Shown one piece after another: positions 1 to 10,069 of a DNA stretch of 64,000 nt. Positions within the stretch are counted from its first letter, which is position 1, and each line of letters begins with the position of its first letter. Under the pieces are notes generated by a model, which was not told the DNA's origin, made no database searches, and saw only the letters and a list, made by a program, of their open reading frames with translations. The translations under genes and the position numbers were made by a program. The DNA is from Curtobacterium flaccumfaciens (lineage in GTDB: Bacteria > Actinomycetota > Actinomycetes > Actinomycetales > Microbacteriaceae). The stretch spans positions 3,286,001-3,350,000 of the forward strand of contig CP121450.1 in the NCBI GenBank assembly GCA_029689965.1, read 5' to 3'.

Positions 1-294
1 GTCCAGCTCCACGCGAGGCGGCGCCGGCGGCATGGGCGGAGGCGGCATGCCCGGCGGCGCGGCGACGGCGGCGGCCGGAGGCGGTACGACGGGCGGTGCC
101 CCGCCGGCGGCTTCGGCGGCGGCGGTGCGAGCTCGGCGTCCACGACCGACGTCGTCCTGCACGCACCGGTCACGGTCGAGGTCATCCTGCTCGCGATCGG
201 TCTCGCGATCCTCGGCGGGCTCATCGCGGGCGCCCTCGGCGGCTGGCGCGCGAGCCGGCTCCGCCCGGCCGAGGCGCTGCGGAGCGTCGCCTGA
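1..294 (+). CDS. ABC transporter permease, C-terminal part (start lies outside window)
   Basis: These are the last ~97 codons of a membrane permease. A glycine-rich stretch (about codons 7-50, alternating GG, GGGG and M) precedes one hydrophobic segment (VILLAIGLAILGGLIAG) and a basic tail, RASRLRPAEALRSVA. That tail, followed at once by an ATP-binding gene, is typical of MacB/FtsX-type permeases (family knowledge). The Gly-rich part and the tail lie in different frames, so one base seems lost near 100-120. The substrate cannot be told; export of a peptide, drug or lipoprotein-like cargo is possible. Confidence 0.7.
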   Translation, partial: VQLHARRRRRHGRRRHARRRGDGGGRRRYDGRCPAGGFGGGGASSASTTDVVLHAPVTVEVILLAIGLAILGGLIAGALGGWRASRLRPAEALRSVA

Positions 295-377
295 TGACCG
301 GCCCCGCCACGGGTACCACGCCCGTCACAGCACCGACCGCCCCACCGACCTCGAGCACGCGACCCCAAGGAGCACCC

Positions 378-1110
378 GTGACCAGCACCGAGACCGCACC
401 GTCCACGGCGGACGCGAGCCGCGCCTCCAGTCCGATCTACCGCCTGAAGAACGTCAGCAAGACGTACAAGCAGAAGAACCGGACCGTCACCGCCCTGACG
501 AACGTCGACCTGACGATCCCGCAGGGACAGCTCGTCGCGATCCAGGGGCCGACCGGCGGCGGCAAGTCGACGCTGCTGCAGATGCTCGGCGCCCTCGACC
601 GGCCGAGCGCCGGGTCGATCCACCTCGGCGAGCGTGACGTCGCGAAGCTCGGCGACCGGGCGCTCACCGATCTGCGGGCCACCGAGATCGGGTTCGTGTT
701 CCAGAAGCTTCAACCTCATCCCGACCTTGACCGCGCTGGAGAACGTCGAGACCGCGTTCGCCGGGTCCCTGGCGAACCGCGCGAGGTCGGAGATCCGCGA
801 ACGGGCCACCGCCGCGTTGCGGGAGGTCGGTCTCGGCGAGCGCCTCGACCACCTGCCGGCGGAGCTGTCCGGCGGCCAGCAGCAGCGTGTGGCGATCGCC
901 CGAGCACTGGTGAAGAACCCGAGCGTGCTCCTCGCCGACGAACCCACCGGCGCGCTCGACGAGGCGACCCGTGACGAGATCATGGGCCTCATCGAGAAGC
1001 AGTGGAAGGAGCGCGGGCTCACGGTCGTCATCGTCACGCACGACTCGTGGGTGGCGAAGCGGGCCGAGCGCCGGCTGCACATCAAGCAGGGCCAGGTGCG
1101 CGAGGTCTAG
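378..1110 (+). CDS. ABC transporter ATP-binding protein, MacB/LolD type
   Basis: This is the ATPase partner of the preceding permease, powering transport from the cytoplasmic face. Visible motifs are Walker A GPTGGGKST (about residues 57-65), Q-loop FVFQ, signature LSGGQQQR, Walker B VLLADEPTGALD and switch VTHD. GTG 378 is chosen because AAGGAG lies 6-7 nt upstream; ATG 294, overlapping the permease stop as TGATG, is an alternative that adds 28 residues. The frame breaks at about 706, where CAGAAGCTTC is read but the family sequence Q-S-F-N needs CAGAGCTTC. Removing one A gives 243 residues, the normal family size. Confidence 0.88.
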
Positions 1111-1126
1111 TCGCCTCCGTTCCACG

Positions 1127-1171
1127 GCCGGGAGGCACGGTGCGTGACGGGCGCGCACCGTGCCTCCCGGC
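1127..1171. terminator. Inverted repeat, terminator-like (GGAGGC..GCCTCC family)
   Basis: An 18-bp stem (1127-1144 with 1154-1171) carries the core GGGAGGCACGGTGC and its complement around a 9-nt loop. It lies 17 bp after the ABC ATPase stop. The same core recurs at 36872-36915, 62225-62270 and, less perfectly, after ktrA and upp. No long U tract follows, as is common for actinobacterial terminators. The remaining gap to 1342 holds short GC-rich direct repeats (gggcgcctcgggcccctcg-like) and a CCCGAG/CTCGGG palindrome, but no gene. Confidence 0.6.
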
Positions 1172-1342
1172 GTCGTCGCGTCCAGGGCGCGTGGCAGGCT
1201 GGGCTTGATCGCCTGGCGGGCGCCTCGGGCCCCTCGCGCCCCTCGGGCGCCTCGGGCCCGAGTCTCGCGCTGGGCGACCGTTCTCGCGGCCCGAGGCCCG
1301 AGAAGTGTCGCTCAGGCCGTGACTCGGGTGCGGCGGCCCGAG

Positions 1343-2267
1343 CTACGACGTGACCGGGTAGTCGCAGTAGGCGAACCACAGCGAGTCCGGCGACCACGGC
1401 GGCACGTTCACGGTGCCCTGGCCGCCGTCGAGCACGACGAGCGTCTCCGGCACCACGGCGATCCGCGCCCCGCGGGCGAGCGCACCGGGCAGCAGCCGCA
1501 GCTCGACCCGGTGGTCCGCCGGGTGCCCCTGCACGCCGGGCTCGTACGACAGGTAGAGCAGGTGCGCGCCGTCCGGCGACACGTGCGGGAACCAGTTCAC
1601 CCGCTCGTCGTTCGTGATCTGCACCGGCTCGGTCGACCCTGGCCACAGGGCCGCGAGCTGCGCCGTGCCGGGGGTGAACCGCTCGGTGTTGAACAGGAGC
1701 ACGTCGCCGGCGAACGCGCAGCCGTCGTCGGGGAACGCGTCACGGGTGAGGAAGGTCGGCTCCCCGGTCGCCGGGTCGACGAGTGCCACGTCCGTGGTCC
1801 AGTCGCCGTCCTCGGACAGCTCACCGACGATCGCCGCGAGGGTCTCGCCGTCCGATGCGATGCCGTGCAGGTAGAACTTCCGGACGACCGGCATCGCGGT
1901 CGTCACGTCGGTGAGGGTCGCCGCCGCTCCCCGGCCGGCAGCGGGATCCGGTAGAGGTCCCCGTCGCGGCCGCTCACCACGACGGAGTTGCCCGAGGGGT
2001 CGAGCACGTGGTCGTTGTTGATCTCGGGGACGCCGGGCATCGGGACGGGCACGAGCGCGGACTCGTCGAGGACCTCGTCGCTCGGCCGGAGCAGCCAGAG
2101 GTCGCCGTTCCCGTTCAGGACGAGGGTGCCGTCAGCGGTGACGTTCGGCGCCTCGACCAGCACGGTGCTCGATTCGAACACCAGTCGACTCGTGCGGGAC
2201 TCGACATCGTACACGTGCACCCGGCTGGTCTGTCCGGCAGCAGTTGCCGCCCTCGTGGCTCGCTCAT
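1343..2267 (-). CDS. TolB-like beta-propeller protein
   Basis: Probable WD40-like/PD40 propeller protein of 308 residues after repair. Repeats of the type LVLNGNGDLWLL, HVLDPSGNSVVVSG, HVSPDGAHLLYLSYEPG and WSPDSLWFAY are visible, as in TolB-family and prolyl-oligopeptidase N-terminal propellers. No signal peptide is seen, so it is probably cytoplasmic. ATG 2267 (MSEPRGRQLLPGQTSRVHVY after repair) is chosen because the reading opens cleanly into the propeller. Two single-base losses are inferred, one near 2236 (ccggaca) and one near 1931 (C run). Its ligand or partner is unknown. Repeat-rich spacers flank both ends. Confidence 0.75.
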
Positions 2268-2314
2268 GCGTCCATCCTGTCGGTTCATCGGACCTGAGAC
2301 TCGACCCGGGTAGA

Positions 2315-2423
2315 CCGAGACTCGGGCTGAGCGACGTTTCTCGGGCTCAGGGCCGCGAGATCTGTCGCCCAGCCCGAGACTCGGGCAGCGACCCGAGACT
2401 CGGGCAGCGACCCGAGTCTCGGG
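2315..2423. repeat. Cluster of CCGAGACTCGGGC palindromes
   Basis: Four copies of the near-palindrome CCGAGACTCGGGC (about 2315-2327, 2374-2386, 2393-2405 and a variant at 2411-2423) fill the spacer between the TolB-like gene and malG-like gene. A related set (GGGCCCGAGTCTCGCGC, CGAGAAGTGTCGCTCAGG, GTGACTCGGG) sits on the other side of the TolB-like gene at 1250-1345. It could act as a terminator for neighbouring transcripts. No gene was found in 2268-2438. Confidence 0.7.
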
Positions 2424-2438
2424 TGGGGAGACGGGCGG

Positions 2439-3279
2439 TTACTTCACCGCACCGGCCGTCAAGCCCGCCACGAACTGGCGCTGGACGACGAGGAACGCGA
2501 TCACCACGGGGATCGAGACCACGAGCGAGGCGGCCATGATCTGGTTCCAGTACACGTTCGTCTGCGTCGAGTACTGCTGCAGACCGACCGCGAGCGTCTG
2601 CCCGTCGCCGTTCGTCATGACCGACGCGAAGAGCACCTCACCCCAGGCGGTCATGAACGAGTAGATGCCGACCGCGACCATGCCCGGCCGTGCCGACGGC
2701 AGGATCACGCGGAACAGCGCGCCCATCGGGCCCGAGCCGTCCACCATCGCCGCTTCGTCGAGCTTCGCGCGGGATCGTCTCGAAGTAGCCCGCGAGCATC
2801 CAGATCGAGAACGGGAGCGTGAACGTCAGGTACGTGATGATCAGGCCGGTCCAGCTGCCGACGAGCTGGATGCCGAGCGCGTTGCCGAGGTTCGTGAAGA
2901 TGAGGAACAGCGGGAGCAGGAACAGCACGCCGGGGAACATCTGGGTCGAGAGCACCGCGGTGGTGAAGGTGCTCTTGCCCTTGAAGTTCCAGCGCGAGAC
3001 ACCGTAGGCGGCGAAGGTCGCGATGATCAGCGAGAACACCGTCGCGATCGTGCAGACCACGAGCGAGTTGATGAAGTACTTGCCCAGCGGGACCGTCGAC
3101 CACATGTCGATGAAGGGCTGCAGGGTGATCCGCGTCGGGATCCACGTGAAGTCGTTCTGCACGTCACCGAGGGGCTTCATCGCCGTGGTGATCATCACGT
3201 AGAGCGGCACGACCGTGAACAGGGTCAGGACGACCAGGGTGACGATCTTGAAGGACTTGGCGCCGACTGTCTCACGCAC
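2439..3279 (-). CDS. Carbohydrate ABC transporter permease (MalG/CUT1 type)
   Basis: Inner-membrane permease of a CUT1 sugar importer with about six membrane spans, starting with the hydrophobic KIVTLVVLTLFTVVPLYVMI. The EAA loop EAAMVDGSGPMGALF, which docks the ATPase, is seen about 90 residues from the C-terminus. Start 3279 overlaps the end of the upstream permease gene by 8 bp, so the two are coupled. One extra base at about 2765 breaks the frame: CGCGAAGCTCGAC is read where IPRELDEAA needs CGCGAGCTCGAC. Repair gives 279 residues, normal for the family. No ATPase gene is nearby; CUT1 systems often share one MsiK-like ATPase encoded elsewhere. Confidence 0.92.
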
Positions 3280-4262
3280 GGACGGACCTCCGGTTGGTCA
3301 CGGCCAGGTAGATGCCCGTGACGATGAGCAGGAAGATGAGGAGCAGGACGCTCATCGCGGCACCGGAGCCGAAGTTCCAGGTGATGAACGACGCGTTGTA
3401 GATGTGGAAGCTCAGCAGGTCCGCCGCGGGGGCTGCGCGGTCGAGCCGAACAGCACGAACGGGGTGTTGAAGTCGTTGAACGTCCAGAGGAACATCACGA
3501 GCACGAGCGTCACGTTGACCGGACGCACCATCGGCAGCGTGATCGAGCGCCACTGCCGGAACGGCTTCGCACCGTCGACCGAGGCGGCCTCGTAGACGTC
3601 GTTCGGCACGGACTGCAGGCCGGCCATGAGCATCAGGAACGCGAACGGCCAGGTCTTCCAGATCGCCACGACGACGACCGACACGAAGGCGTTCGACCCG
3701 ATCAGCCAGAACGGGCCCGTCCCGTTGAACAGGTGCAGCTGGTCGACCAGGACGTGGTTGATCGCGCCGGAGTCGCGCTGGAACATGAACTTCCAGGTGA
3801 TGATGCCGGCGTACATCGGCAGCGCGTAGGGCACGAGGAAGAGCGTGCGGAAGAGCCCGCGGCCTCTGAACGGCTTCTGCAGCGCCACCGCGGCGGCCAT
3901 GCCGAAGGACCACGAGAGCCCGACCACGAGCACCGTGAAGGCGCACGTGATGAGGAAGGAGTTCAGGACGCCCTTGCCGATGGCCTGGTCGAAGTCGATG
4001 ACGACCGAGTAGTTGTGCAGACCGGCGAACGGCGCCGCCCCCAGTTGGCGATGAAGTACTTCGTGAGCTGGATGAACGAGATCCAGATGCCCGTGAGCAT
4101 CGGCACGATGTGGATGAGCAGCTCGAAGAGGATGGCCGGCGCGACGAGCGCGTACGGCAGCCAGTGGGACTTGCGCTTGCGACCCGGAGGGCCGGACGTC
4201 ACCGGCGCCTTCGTGTGGGTCAGGTCGATGCGCTCGGAGTCGGGCAGGACCGAGGTGGACAT
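3272..4262 (-). CDS. Carbohydrate ABC transporter permease (MalF/CUT1 type)
   Basis: Partner of the next permease in a CUT1 sugar importer. The first transmembrane segment is WLPYALVAPAILFELLIHIV and the EAA loop reads EAASVDGAKPFRQW. ATG 4262 (MSTSVLPDSERIDLTHTK) gives a 330-residue protein after two inferred single-base losses, one in a G run near 4040 (NWGAAPFAGLHNY) and one in a C run near 3434 (STAQPPAADLLSF). It lies between the binding-protein gene, with a stem-loop in the gap, and the overlapping malG-like gene, so all three are probably co-transcribed. Confidence 0.92.
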
Positions 4263-4430
4263 GGGGGGCCTTTCGGCGAGGAGGAGGATCGGTGCTTCGC
4301 TCCGTCCGGACCGGGGCAGCGGTCTGGAGGCGCGGCATGCGTGAGCCGATCGGCTCACCCCCGGCGCGTGGCCGGGTGAGGAACCGCAGGTCGTCCGTCC
4401 GACGCGTGTCGGGCCGTGGACCTGAGGGGT

Positions 4431-4471
4431 GGAGGCCCGGGACGCGTCCTGCGGACGCGCCCCGGGCCTCC
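4431..4471 (-). terminator. Stem-loop between binding-protein and permease genes
   Basis: GGAGGCCCGGG..CGCGTCC pairs with GGACGCG..CCCGGGCCTCC around a 3-nt loop, 9 bp after the binding-protein stop. A hairpin in this place commonly stabilises the binding-protein part of an mRNA or reduces read-through into the permease genes; that role is inferred from position. Confidence 0.55.
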
Positions 4472-4479
4472 AGGGTGGA

Positions 4480-5793
4480 TCAACCGGCTGCCTGGGACAC
4501 CTGGTCCTGGGCGGTCTGGAGCGCGGACTTGATGTCGCTGTCGGACACCGAACCACCGGTCGCGATCTTCGCGAACATGTCGTTCATGGCCTTGCCGACG
4601 GTCGACTCGAACTGGTCCTCGGCGGGCACCAGCGGGAGCGGCTCCGACTTCGTGTTGTAGATGTCGAGGAACGTCTTGGTCTCCTCGGACACCCCGGAGG
4701 TGTTCTCGGCCGCGGACTGCAGCACCGGCAGGGCCGCGTACGGCTTGTCGAGCGTCGCCTGCGTGTCCTCGCTCGTCATGAACTTGACGAACTTGAGCGC
4801 GCCGTCCTTGTTCTTCGTGTTCTTGAAGATGGACAGGTTGATGCCGGCCACGTGGCTGGCGACCTGCTTGCCGCCCTCGGGCGCCGGGAACGGCACGACG
4901 CCGTACTGGTCGGCCTTCATGCCGTTCGACTGGATGGTGGCGTCGGCGTTGTTCTGGTTCAGGATCATCGCCGCCTGGCCCTTGGCGAAGGCGGAGACGG
5001 CCTGGACGCCGTTGTCGAACTGCGCGTTCGAGGTGTTCACGACCTTCTGGTCCTGCATGAGATCGAGGTACCGCTTGATGCCGTCGACGTTCGCCTTCTC
5101 GGTGAAGGTCGGCTTGCCGGACTTGTCGAACCACTCGCCACCGTTCTGCGCCGCGTTGATGAACGCGAAGTGCGCGTTCTCCGTGTAGGAGCCGGCGGCG
5201 AGCGAGAAGCCGTAGACCTTCTTGCTCGGGTCCGTCAGCTTCTTCGCGTCCGTGGTGAGCTCTTCCCACGTGGTCGGCGGCTTGAGGCCGGCGTCGGCGA
5301 ACATCTGCTTGTTGTAGTATAGGCCGTAGGCGAGACCGTAGAGCGGGACGCTCGTGACGGTCTTGCCCGGAGCCCCACCGGTGGCGAGGGCGGTCTTCAC
5401 GAACTTGTCCTTGCCGCCGATCGCCTTCATCTCGGAGGAGCCGAACTCCTGGAAGGCACCGGTGGCCTGGAGCGAGGCCGCCCAGGTGTTGCCGATGTTC
5501 AGGACGTCCGGGCCCTGGCCCGAGGTGACGGCGGTCTGGATCTTGTTCTGCAGGTCGTTCCAGCCGATGACCTGGAGGTCGACCTTGATCCCGGTCTCCT
5601 TGGTGAACTTCTTGAGGACCGGGGTCAGCACCTCCTTGTCGTTCTGGAGCGACGTGCCCTGGTTGGACGCCCAGTACGTGAGCGTCCTCGAGTCGCCGGA
5701 GGAACCGGACGACCCGGAGGAGCAGGCTGCGAGGCCGGTCACGGTGAGTGCCGCGGCCGCGGTGATGGCCAGTGCGCGGATGGCAGTGCGCAT
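4480..5793 (-). CDS. Extracellular sugar-binding lipoprotein of ABC transporter
   Basis: Solute-binding protein of the CUT1 importer, 437 residues, frame intact. The N-terminus is a lipoprotein signal: basic MRTAIR, hydrophobic core, lipobox LAAC with Cys24, then a Ser/Gly linker. The mature part has family 1 features such as LTYWASNQG, FTKETGIKVDLQVIGW and GQGPDVLNIGNTWAASLQ. It should be anchored outside the membrane and deliver an oligosaccharide or sugar to the two permeases downstream. The sugar cannot be read from sequence; the neighbouring oxidoreductase and isomerase suggest a polyol or unusual monosaccharide route. Confidence 0.93.
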   Translation of the reverse strand: MRTAIRALAITAAAALTVTGLAACSSGSSGSSGDSRTLTYWASNQGTSLQNDKEVLTPVLKKFTKETGIKVDLQVIGWNDLQNKIQTAVTSGQGPDVLNIGNTWAASLQATGAFQEFGSSEMKAIGGKDKFVKTALATGGAPGKTVTSVPLYGLAYGLYYNKQMFADAGLKPPTTWEELTTDAKKLTDPSKKVYGFSLAAGSYTENAHFAFINAAQNGGEWFDKSGKPTFTEKANVDGIKRYLDLMQDQKVVNTSNAQFDNGVQAVSAFAKGQAAMILNQNNADATIQSNGMKADQYGVVPFPAPEGGKQVASHVAGINLSIFKNTKNKDGALKFVKFMTSEDTQATLDKPYAALPVLQSAAENTSGVSEETKTFLDIYNTKSEPLPLVPAEDQFESTVGKAMNDMFAKIATGGSVSDSDIKSALQTAQDQVSQAAG

Positions 5794-5917
5794 GACTCTC
5801 TACTTTCTCGTCGTTGAGATGGTGCGGGGGTGGTGCTGGTCGTGCTGTTCTTGCTGTCGGGTGCTGCTGTGTGGTGCGGTGCCCGTCCCGGCCGTCGCCG
5901 GCCGGGGACGCCGGCCG

Positions 5918-7080
5918 TCAGGCCAGGGTCGACGCCGCGGGGTCCCAGCCCTCGGGGAGGGTCGGGAGGGCGCGACGGTGCTCTCGACGAGCACCGCCTC
6001 GCCACGTTCGGCCGCCTCGGCGATGGAGACCATCACGTCGAGGACGTGGAAGGCGAGGGCACCGGGGACGCGGTTCTCCTCGCCGGCGCGCAGGGAGCGG
6101 GCGAGGTCGACGACGCCCGTGCCGCGCGAGTACGTGGACCCGACGGCGGGGATCGTCTCCGGCGCCTCGGAGCCGTGTGCGTACAGCTCGGTGTCGCCGT
6201 CGAAGTTGTTCGGGTCGGGGAACACCACGGTGCCGGTCTCGCCCGCGATCTCGACGAAGCCGGTGCGGCCGCGGTCGGACTCGAACGAGAAGACGCTCTG
6301 CGCGCTGCCGCCGTTCTCGAACTCGATCAGGGCCGAGTGGTTCGTGGGGACCTCGACCGGGAACTCGGTGCCGGCCTTCGGACCGGAGCCGATCGTGCGG
6401 GTCGCGCGGGACTTCGACGCGGTCGCGGTGACCTTCTTCACCGGGCCGAACGCCTGCACGAGGGTCGTGATGTAGTACGGACCGATGTCGAACAGCGGGC
6501 CGGCTCCGTAGGCGAACAGGAACTCCGGGCTCGGGTGCCACGACTCCGGGCCGGGGCTCTGGAACAGCGTGAGCCCGTTGAGGGGCGTGCCGATCCGGCC
6601 GTCGCGGATCGTCCGGAGGGCGGTCTGCAGGCCGGCGCCGAGGAACGTGTCCGGCGCGACGCTGACCGTCCTGCCGGCGGCACGGGCAGCGTCGCGGAGC
6701 TCGGCTGCGCTCGAGCGGTCGAGCGCGTACGGCTTCTCGCCCCACACGTGCTTGCCGGCCGCGAGGGCCTGCAGCGCGACCTCGACGTGCGCGGCGGGGA
6801 TGGTCAGGTTGACGACGATCTCGATGTCGTCGTTCGCCAGGAGCTCCTCGACGGTGCCCGAACCGGCGACGCCCCACTTCTCGGCCTGGGACGCCGCGCG
6901 GGGCAGGTCGATGTCGGCGATGAAGTGGACCTTCACATCGGGGAAGACGGTGAGGTTCGAGAGGTACTGGTCGGAGATCACGCCGGCACCGATCACGCCG
7001 ACGCCGACGGGGCCGGTGCGCTTGCCGGTGTCGGCGCCCTGCTGTGCGGCCGGGTCGACGACGGTGGTGGTGTCGGTCAT
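5918..7080 (-). CDS. Gfo/Idh/MocA family oxidoreductase
   Basis: NAD(P)-dependent sugar or polyol dehydrogenase, 387 residues after repair. The Rossmann fold begins GVGVIGAGVISDQYL, and the family motif EKPYAL follows at about residue 115. The C-terminal half has the substrate domain with GAGPLFDIGPYYITTL. The frame is lost near 5962 by one missing base in a C run; read in the other frame the protein ends LPEGWDPAASTLA. ATG 7080 overlaps the upstream isomerase stop (ATGA). It probably acts in the cytosol on the sugar imported by the neighbouring transporter. Confidence 0.9.
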
Positions 7081-7823
7081 GCGCGGGCCCCCTCGAGGAA
7101 CGTGTAGGAGTCGGTGACGGCCTGGAAGACGTCGCCCTCGTGGTCGTCGAGCTCGACGACGTGGAGCGCGTCCGGTGCGGCCGCGAGGATCTCGCGGATC
7201 GGCATGATGCCGTTCCCGACGGCGACCTGCTTCTTGTCGTCGTGCGAGCCGTCGCCGTCCTTGACGTGCAGGAACTGGATCTTGTCGCCGAGGCGCTCGA
7301 TGACGGCCACCGGATCGTCGCCGCCGACCTTCGCCCAGTAGGTGTCGAGCTCGAGGACGACGTCGTCGGAGAGCGCGTCGGCGAAGACCTCGTACGCGGA
7401 GACGCCGTCGATGCGGTTCGAGAACTCGAACGCGTGGTTGTGGTACCCGAGGGTCAGACCGTGGTCCGCTGCACGGGGCGCGAGGGCGCTCAGCTCGCGG
7501 GCGATCGCCTCGACGTCCTCGCGGGTGGTCCAGCGGGCCTCGTCGATGTGCGGGTCGATGAGGGTGCCGAGACCGACCGTGACGCTCGCGTGGAAGATCT
7601 GCTCGAGGTCCTGCTCGCCTGCGTCCAGCAGACGGGCGTGCCCGCTCGGACTCTGCAGTCCCGCCGCGGCGAGTGCGTCCCGCAGCGACTCGGCCCGGTC
7701 GACGAAGCCGAAGGCCTCGACGTTCGTGTAGCCGATGTCGGCGATGCGCTGCAGCGTGCCGGGCAGATCGGCAGCGAGGGCATCACGGACCGTGTAAAGC
7801 TGGACTGAGAGCGGTTGGGTCAC
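7077..7823 (-). CDS. Sugar phosphate isomerase/epimerase (xylose-isomerase-like TIM barrel)
   Basis: Intact 248-residue AP endonuclease 2-type TIM barrel. Metal-site segments include GYHNHAFEF, ELDTYWAKVGG, FLHVKDGD and VVELDDHEGD. GTG 7823 is preceded by GAGGAGAA. As first gene of the locus and overlapping the oxidoreductase by 4 bp, it probably isomerises a keto-sugar made by that enzyme. This pair is common in inositol and unusual-sugar degradation loci (family knowledge); the exact substrate is unknown. Confidence 0.88.
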   Translation of the reverse strand: MTQPLSVQLYTVRDALAADLPGTLQRIADIGYTNVEAFGFVDRAESLRDALAAAGLQSPSGHARLLDAGEQDLEQIFHASVTVGLGTLIDPHIDEARWTTREDVEAIARELSALAPRAADHGLTLGYHNHAFEFSNRIDGVSAYEVFADALSDDVVLELDTYWAKVGGDDPVAVIERLGDKIQFLHVKDGDGSHDDKKQVAVGNGIMPIREILAAAPDALHVVELDDHEGDVFQAVTDSYTFLEGARA

Positions 7824-7882
7824 CAGGGGTTCTCCTCGTCGAGATCGTGTGGTCGTCTTCGACCGAGCGTCACACTACGAGC

Positions 7883-7908
7883 ACTTCTGTCGGCGGTCAA
7901 GCAGAAGT
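7883..7908. promoter_or_regulatory. Inverted repeat between divergent sugar locus and ROK gene, likely operator
   Basis: ACTTCTG (7883-7889) and CAGAAGT (7902-7908) form a 7-bp inverted repeat with 12-nt spacing in the 145-bp divergent gap. Read towards the isomerase gene, TTGACC lies inside it, so a bound repressor could block the sugar promoter. Assignment to the ROK protein is inferred from position. Confidence 0.5.
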
Positions 7909-7968
7909 CCGCGGAATGTCGACGAACTTCATTGCGTGGTGCGTCCGATGTGTGCTTCACTCCCCCTC

Positions 7969-9178
7969 ATGGTCGACTTGACTCGGACGGCAGCGTCGCC
8001 TCCGGTCGGGACGAGCGAGCTCTTCCAGATCCTCCGCGACGGCGTGCCGCGGACCCGGGCCGAGCTCGCCGCCCTGACAGGACTCGCACGCTCGACGATC
8101 GGCGTGCGCCTCGATGCCCTCACCGAGGTCGGGCTCGTCGGACCGGTGGACACAGCAGCCTCCACCGGTGGGCGGCCGCCTGCGCAGGTGGCGCTCAGAC
8201 CACACGCCCGACTCGTCGTCGCCGCCGACCTCGGGGCCTCGCACGGGCGGGTCGCCGTCACCGACCTCGTCGCCGCGCCACTCGCCACGCGGGAAGCACG
8301 GATCGACATCGCCGCCGGCCCCGTCCCACGCTCACCTGGCTGGTCGAGACGATCGACGCGCTGCTCGACGAGGTCGGACGCACCCGCGACGACGTCATCG
8401 CGATCGGCATCGGCGTGCCGGGCCCGGTCGAGTTCTCCACCGGACGGCCCGCGAACCCGCCGATCATGCCCGGTTGGGACGGCTTCGACGTGCCGGGCTG
8501 GCTCCGCGGACACATCGCCGCCCACGTCCTGCTCGACAACGACGTCAACATCGCCGCCCTCGGTGAGCGCGAGCACGGTTGGCCCGACGTCGACCACCTG
8601 CTCTTCGTGAAGGTCGCGACCGGCATCGGCTCGGGCATCGTCTCGGACGGCGAGCTCCAGCGGGGCGCCCAGGGCACCGCGGGCGACATCGGCCACGTCC
8701 GGGTGTCCAGTGCGGGCGACGTCCCGTGCCACTGCGGGAACACCGGCTGCCTCGAGGCCGTCGCGTCGGGGCCGGCGATCGCCCGACGGCTCCGCGCCAA
8801 GGGGCACGACGTGCACACGAGTGCCGACGTCATCGACCTCGTGAACCGTTCGGACCTCGACGCCATCGGCGCCGTGCGACAAGCGGGACGTGACATCGGT
8901 GAGGTCCTCGCCACGTGCGTCTCGCTCATGAACCCGTCCGTGATCGCCCTCGGCGGGTCGATCACGCAGGCCGGGGAACACCTGCTCGCGGGCGTCCGTG
9001 AGGTCGTGTACTCCCGATCGATGCCGCTCGCCACCGAGCACCTCGTCATCGCGCAGTCACGTGCCGGGTCGATCGCGGCGCTCCAGGGAGCGGCCGCCCT
9101 GGCGATCGGGTACGCCCTCTCCCCGCGGGCGTCGACGAGCTCGTCGCCTTCGCGGAGGGCCGCCAGCTGGTGTCCTGA
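7969..9178 (+). CDS. ROK family transcriptional regulator
   Basis: Sugar-responsive regulator of 403 residues after repair. An N-terminal winged helix (ELAALTGLARSTIGVRLDAL) is followed by the ROK kinase-like fold: VVAADLGASHGRVAV, IGIGVPGPV, LLDNDVNIAALGE, and zinc site CHCGNTGCLEA. Two single C losses are inferred, near 8325 (PVPTLTWLVETIDA) and near 9133 (YALSPAGVDELVAF). ATG 7969 is preferred; ATG 7948 would add seven residues. It is divergent from the sugar locus and probably its repressor. Confidence 0.88.
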
Positions 9179-9315
9179 GCAGACACCGTCGGCGTCGGTC
9201 TGGCGCGTGCGGTGCGTCGGCGTCCGTCCGGCACGTGCGGTGTGGTGCGTCGGCGTCCGTCCGGCGCGCGGTGCGTCGGTTTCGTGTCGACGGCGCGCGG
9301 GGTGACAATCGTCGG

Positions 9316-10037
9316 GTGACGATCGTGCAGCCCACCCTGTGGGGCGACCTCGACCCGGTTCGGAGGCGCAACCCGCCGCCGGTGCGCCGGCGCCGGTCGT
9401 GGCCACGGCCGGTCTCGCCGCAGGCCGTCCCGTCACGCACGACGCCTTCACCTCGCTGCGCGGTCACGCCGAACGCATCGTCGCCCACTCGTCGGACCGC
9501 GTCGCGTGGCTCCGAGCCCGCGCCACGGGCATCACCGCGACCGACGTGGCCCGACTCGCGTCCCTGCGCGCCGTCGACGCGATCGTCACCGAGAAGCGCT
9601 ACGGCTCCCGGTTCGCCGGCAACTCGTACACCGAGCACGGCAAGGAGCGCGAGCCGCACATCGCCGCCTGGGTCGCCGCGACGCACGGGATCCAGCCCTC
9701 GGCACACCTGTTCCACGCCGCTGCGAACCGCGCGCACCTCGCCACCCCGGACGGCGTCGGCGTCGACGGCTCGGCACGCGTGGTGCTCGCCGAGATCAAG
9801 ACCACGGCGAAGGCCTGGCGGAGCATCCCGCGGCACTACCTCCGGCAGGTCTGGTGGCAGCAGTACGTCCTCGGTGCCGACCGCACACTGTTCGTGTGGG
9901 AACGGCACGACGGCTTCGTGCCGATCGCCGACGAGCCCGAGTGCCGCTGGGTGGACCGCGACGACGACCAGATCCGCGGCCTGATCCAGCTCGCCGACAT
10001 GGTGCTCGACCGGCTGCGGGGCTTCCGCTCGGCCTGA
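9316..10037 (+). CDS. YqaJ-type exonuclease/recombinase family protein
   Basis: Nuclease of the lambda-exonuclease (PD-(D/E)XK) fold, 240 residues after repair. The family motifs TGITATDVARLASL, GNSYTEHGKEREP and EIKTTAKAW (catalytic E-x-K) are visible, followed by WWQQYVLGADRTLFVWE. GTG 9316 is chosen because VTIVQPTLWGDLDP joins the main frame after one missing G near 9360. YqaJ proteins are known mainly from phages, but no other phage gene is near, so this appears to be a resident chromosomal copy. The DNA substrate is unknown. Confidence 0.8.
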
Positions 10038-10069
10038 CCCGTTGCGGGGCGTCCGCCCGGCCCGACCGG

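Noticed and set aside
9316..10037. Prophage remnant around the YqaJ-type nuclease
   Set aside because: No integrase, portal, terminase, capsid or att-like repeat is near, and base composition matches the neighbours.
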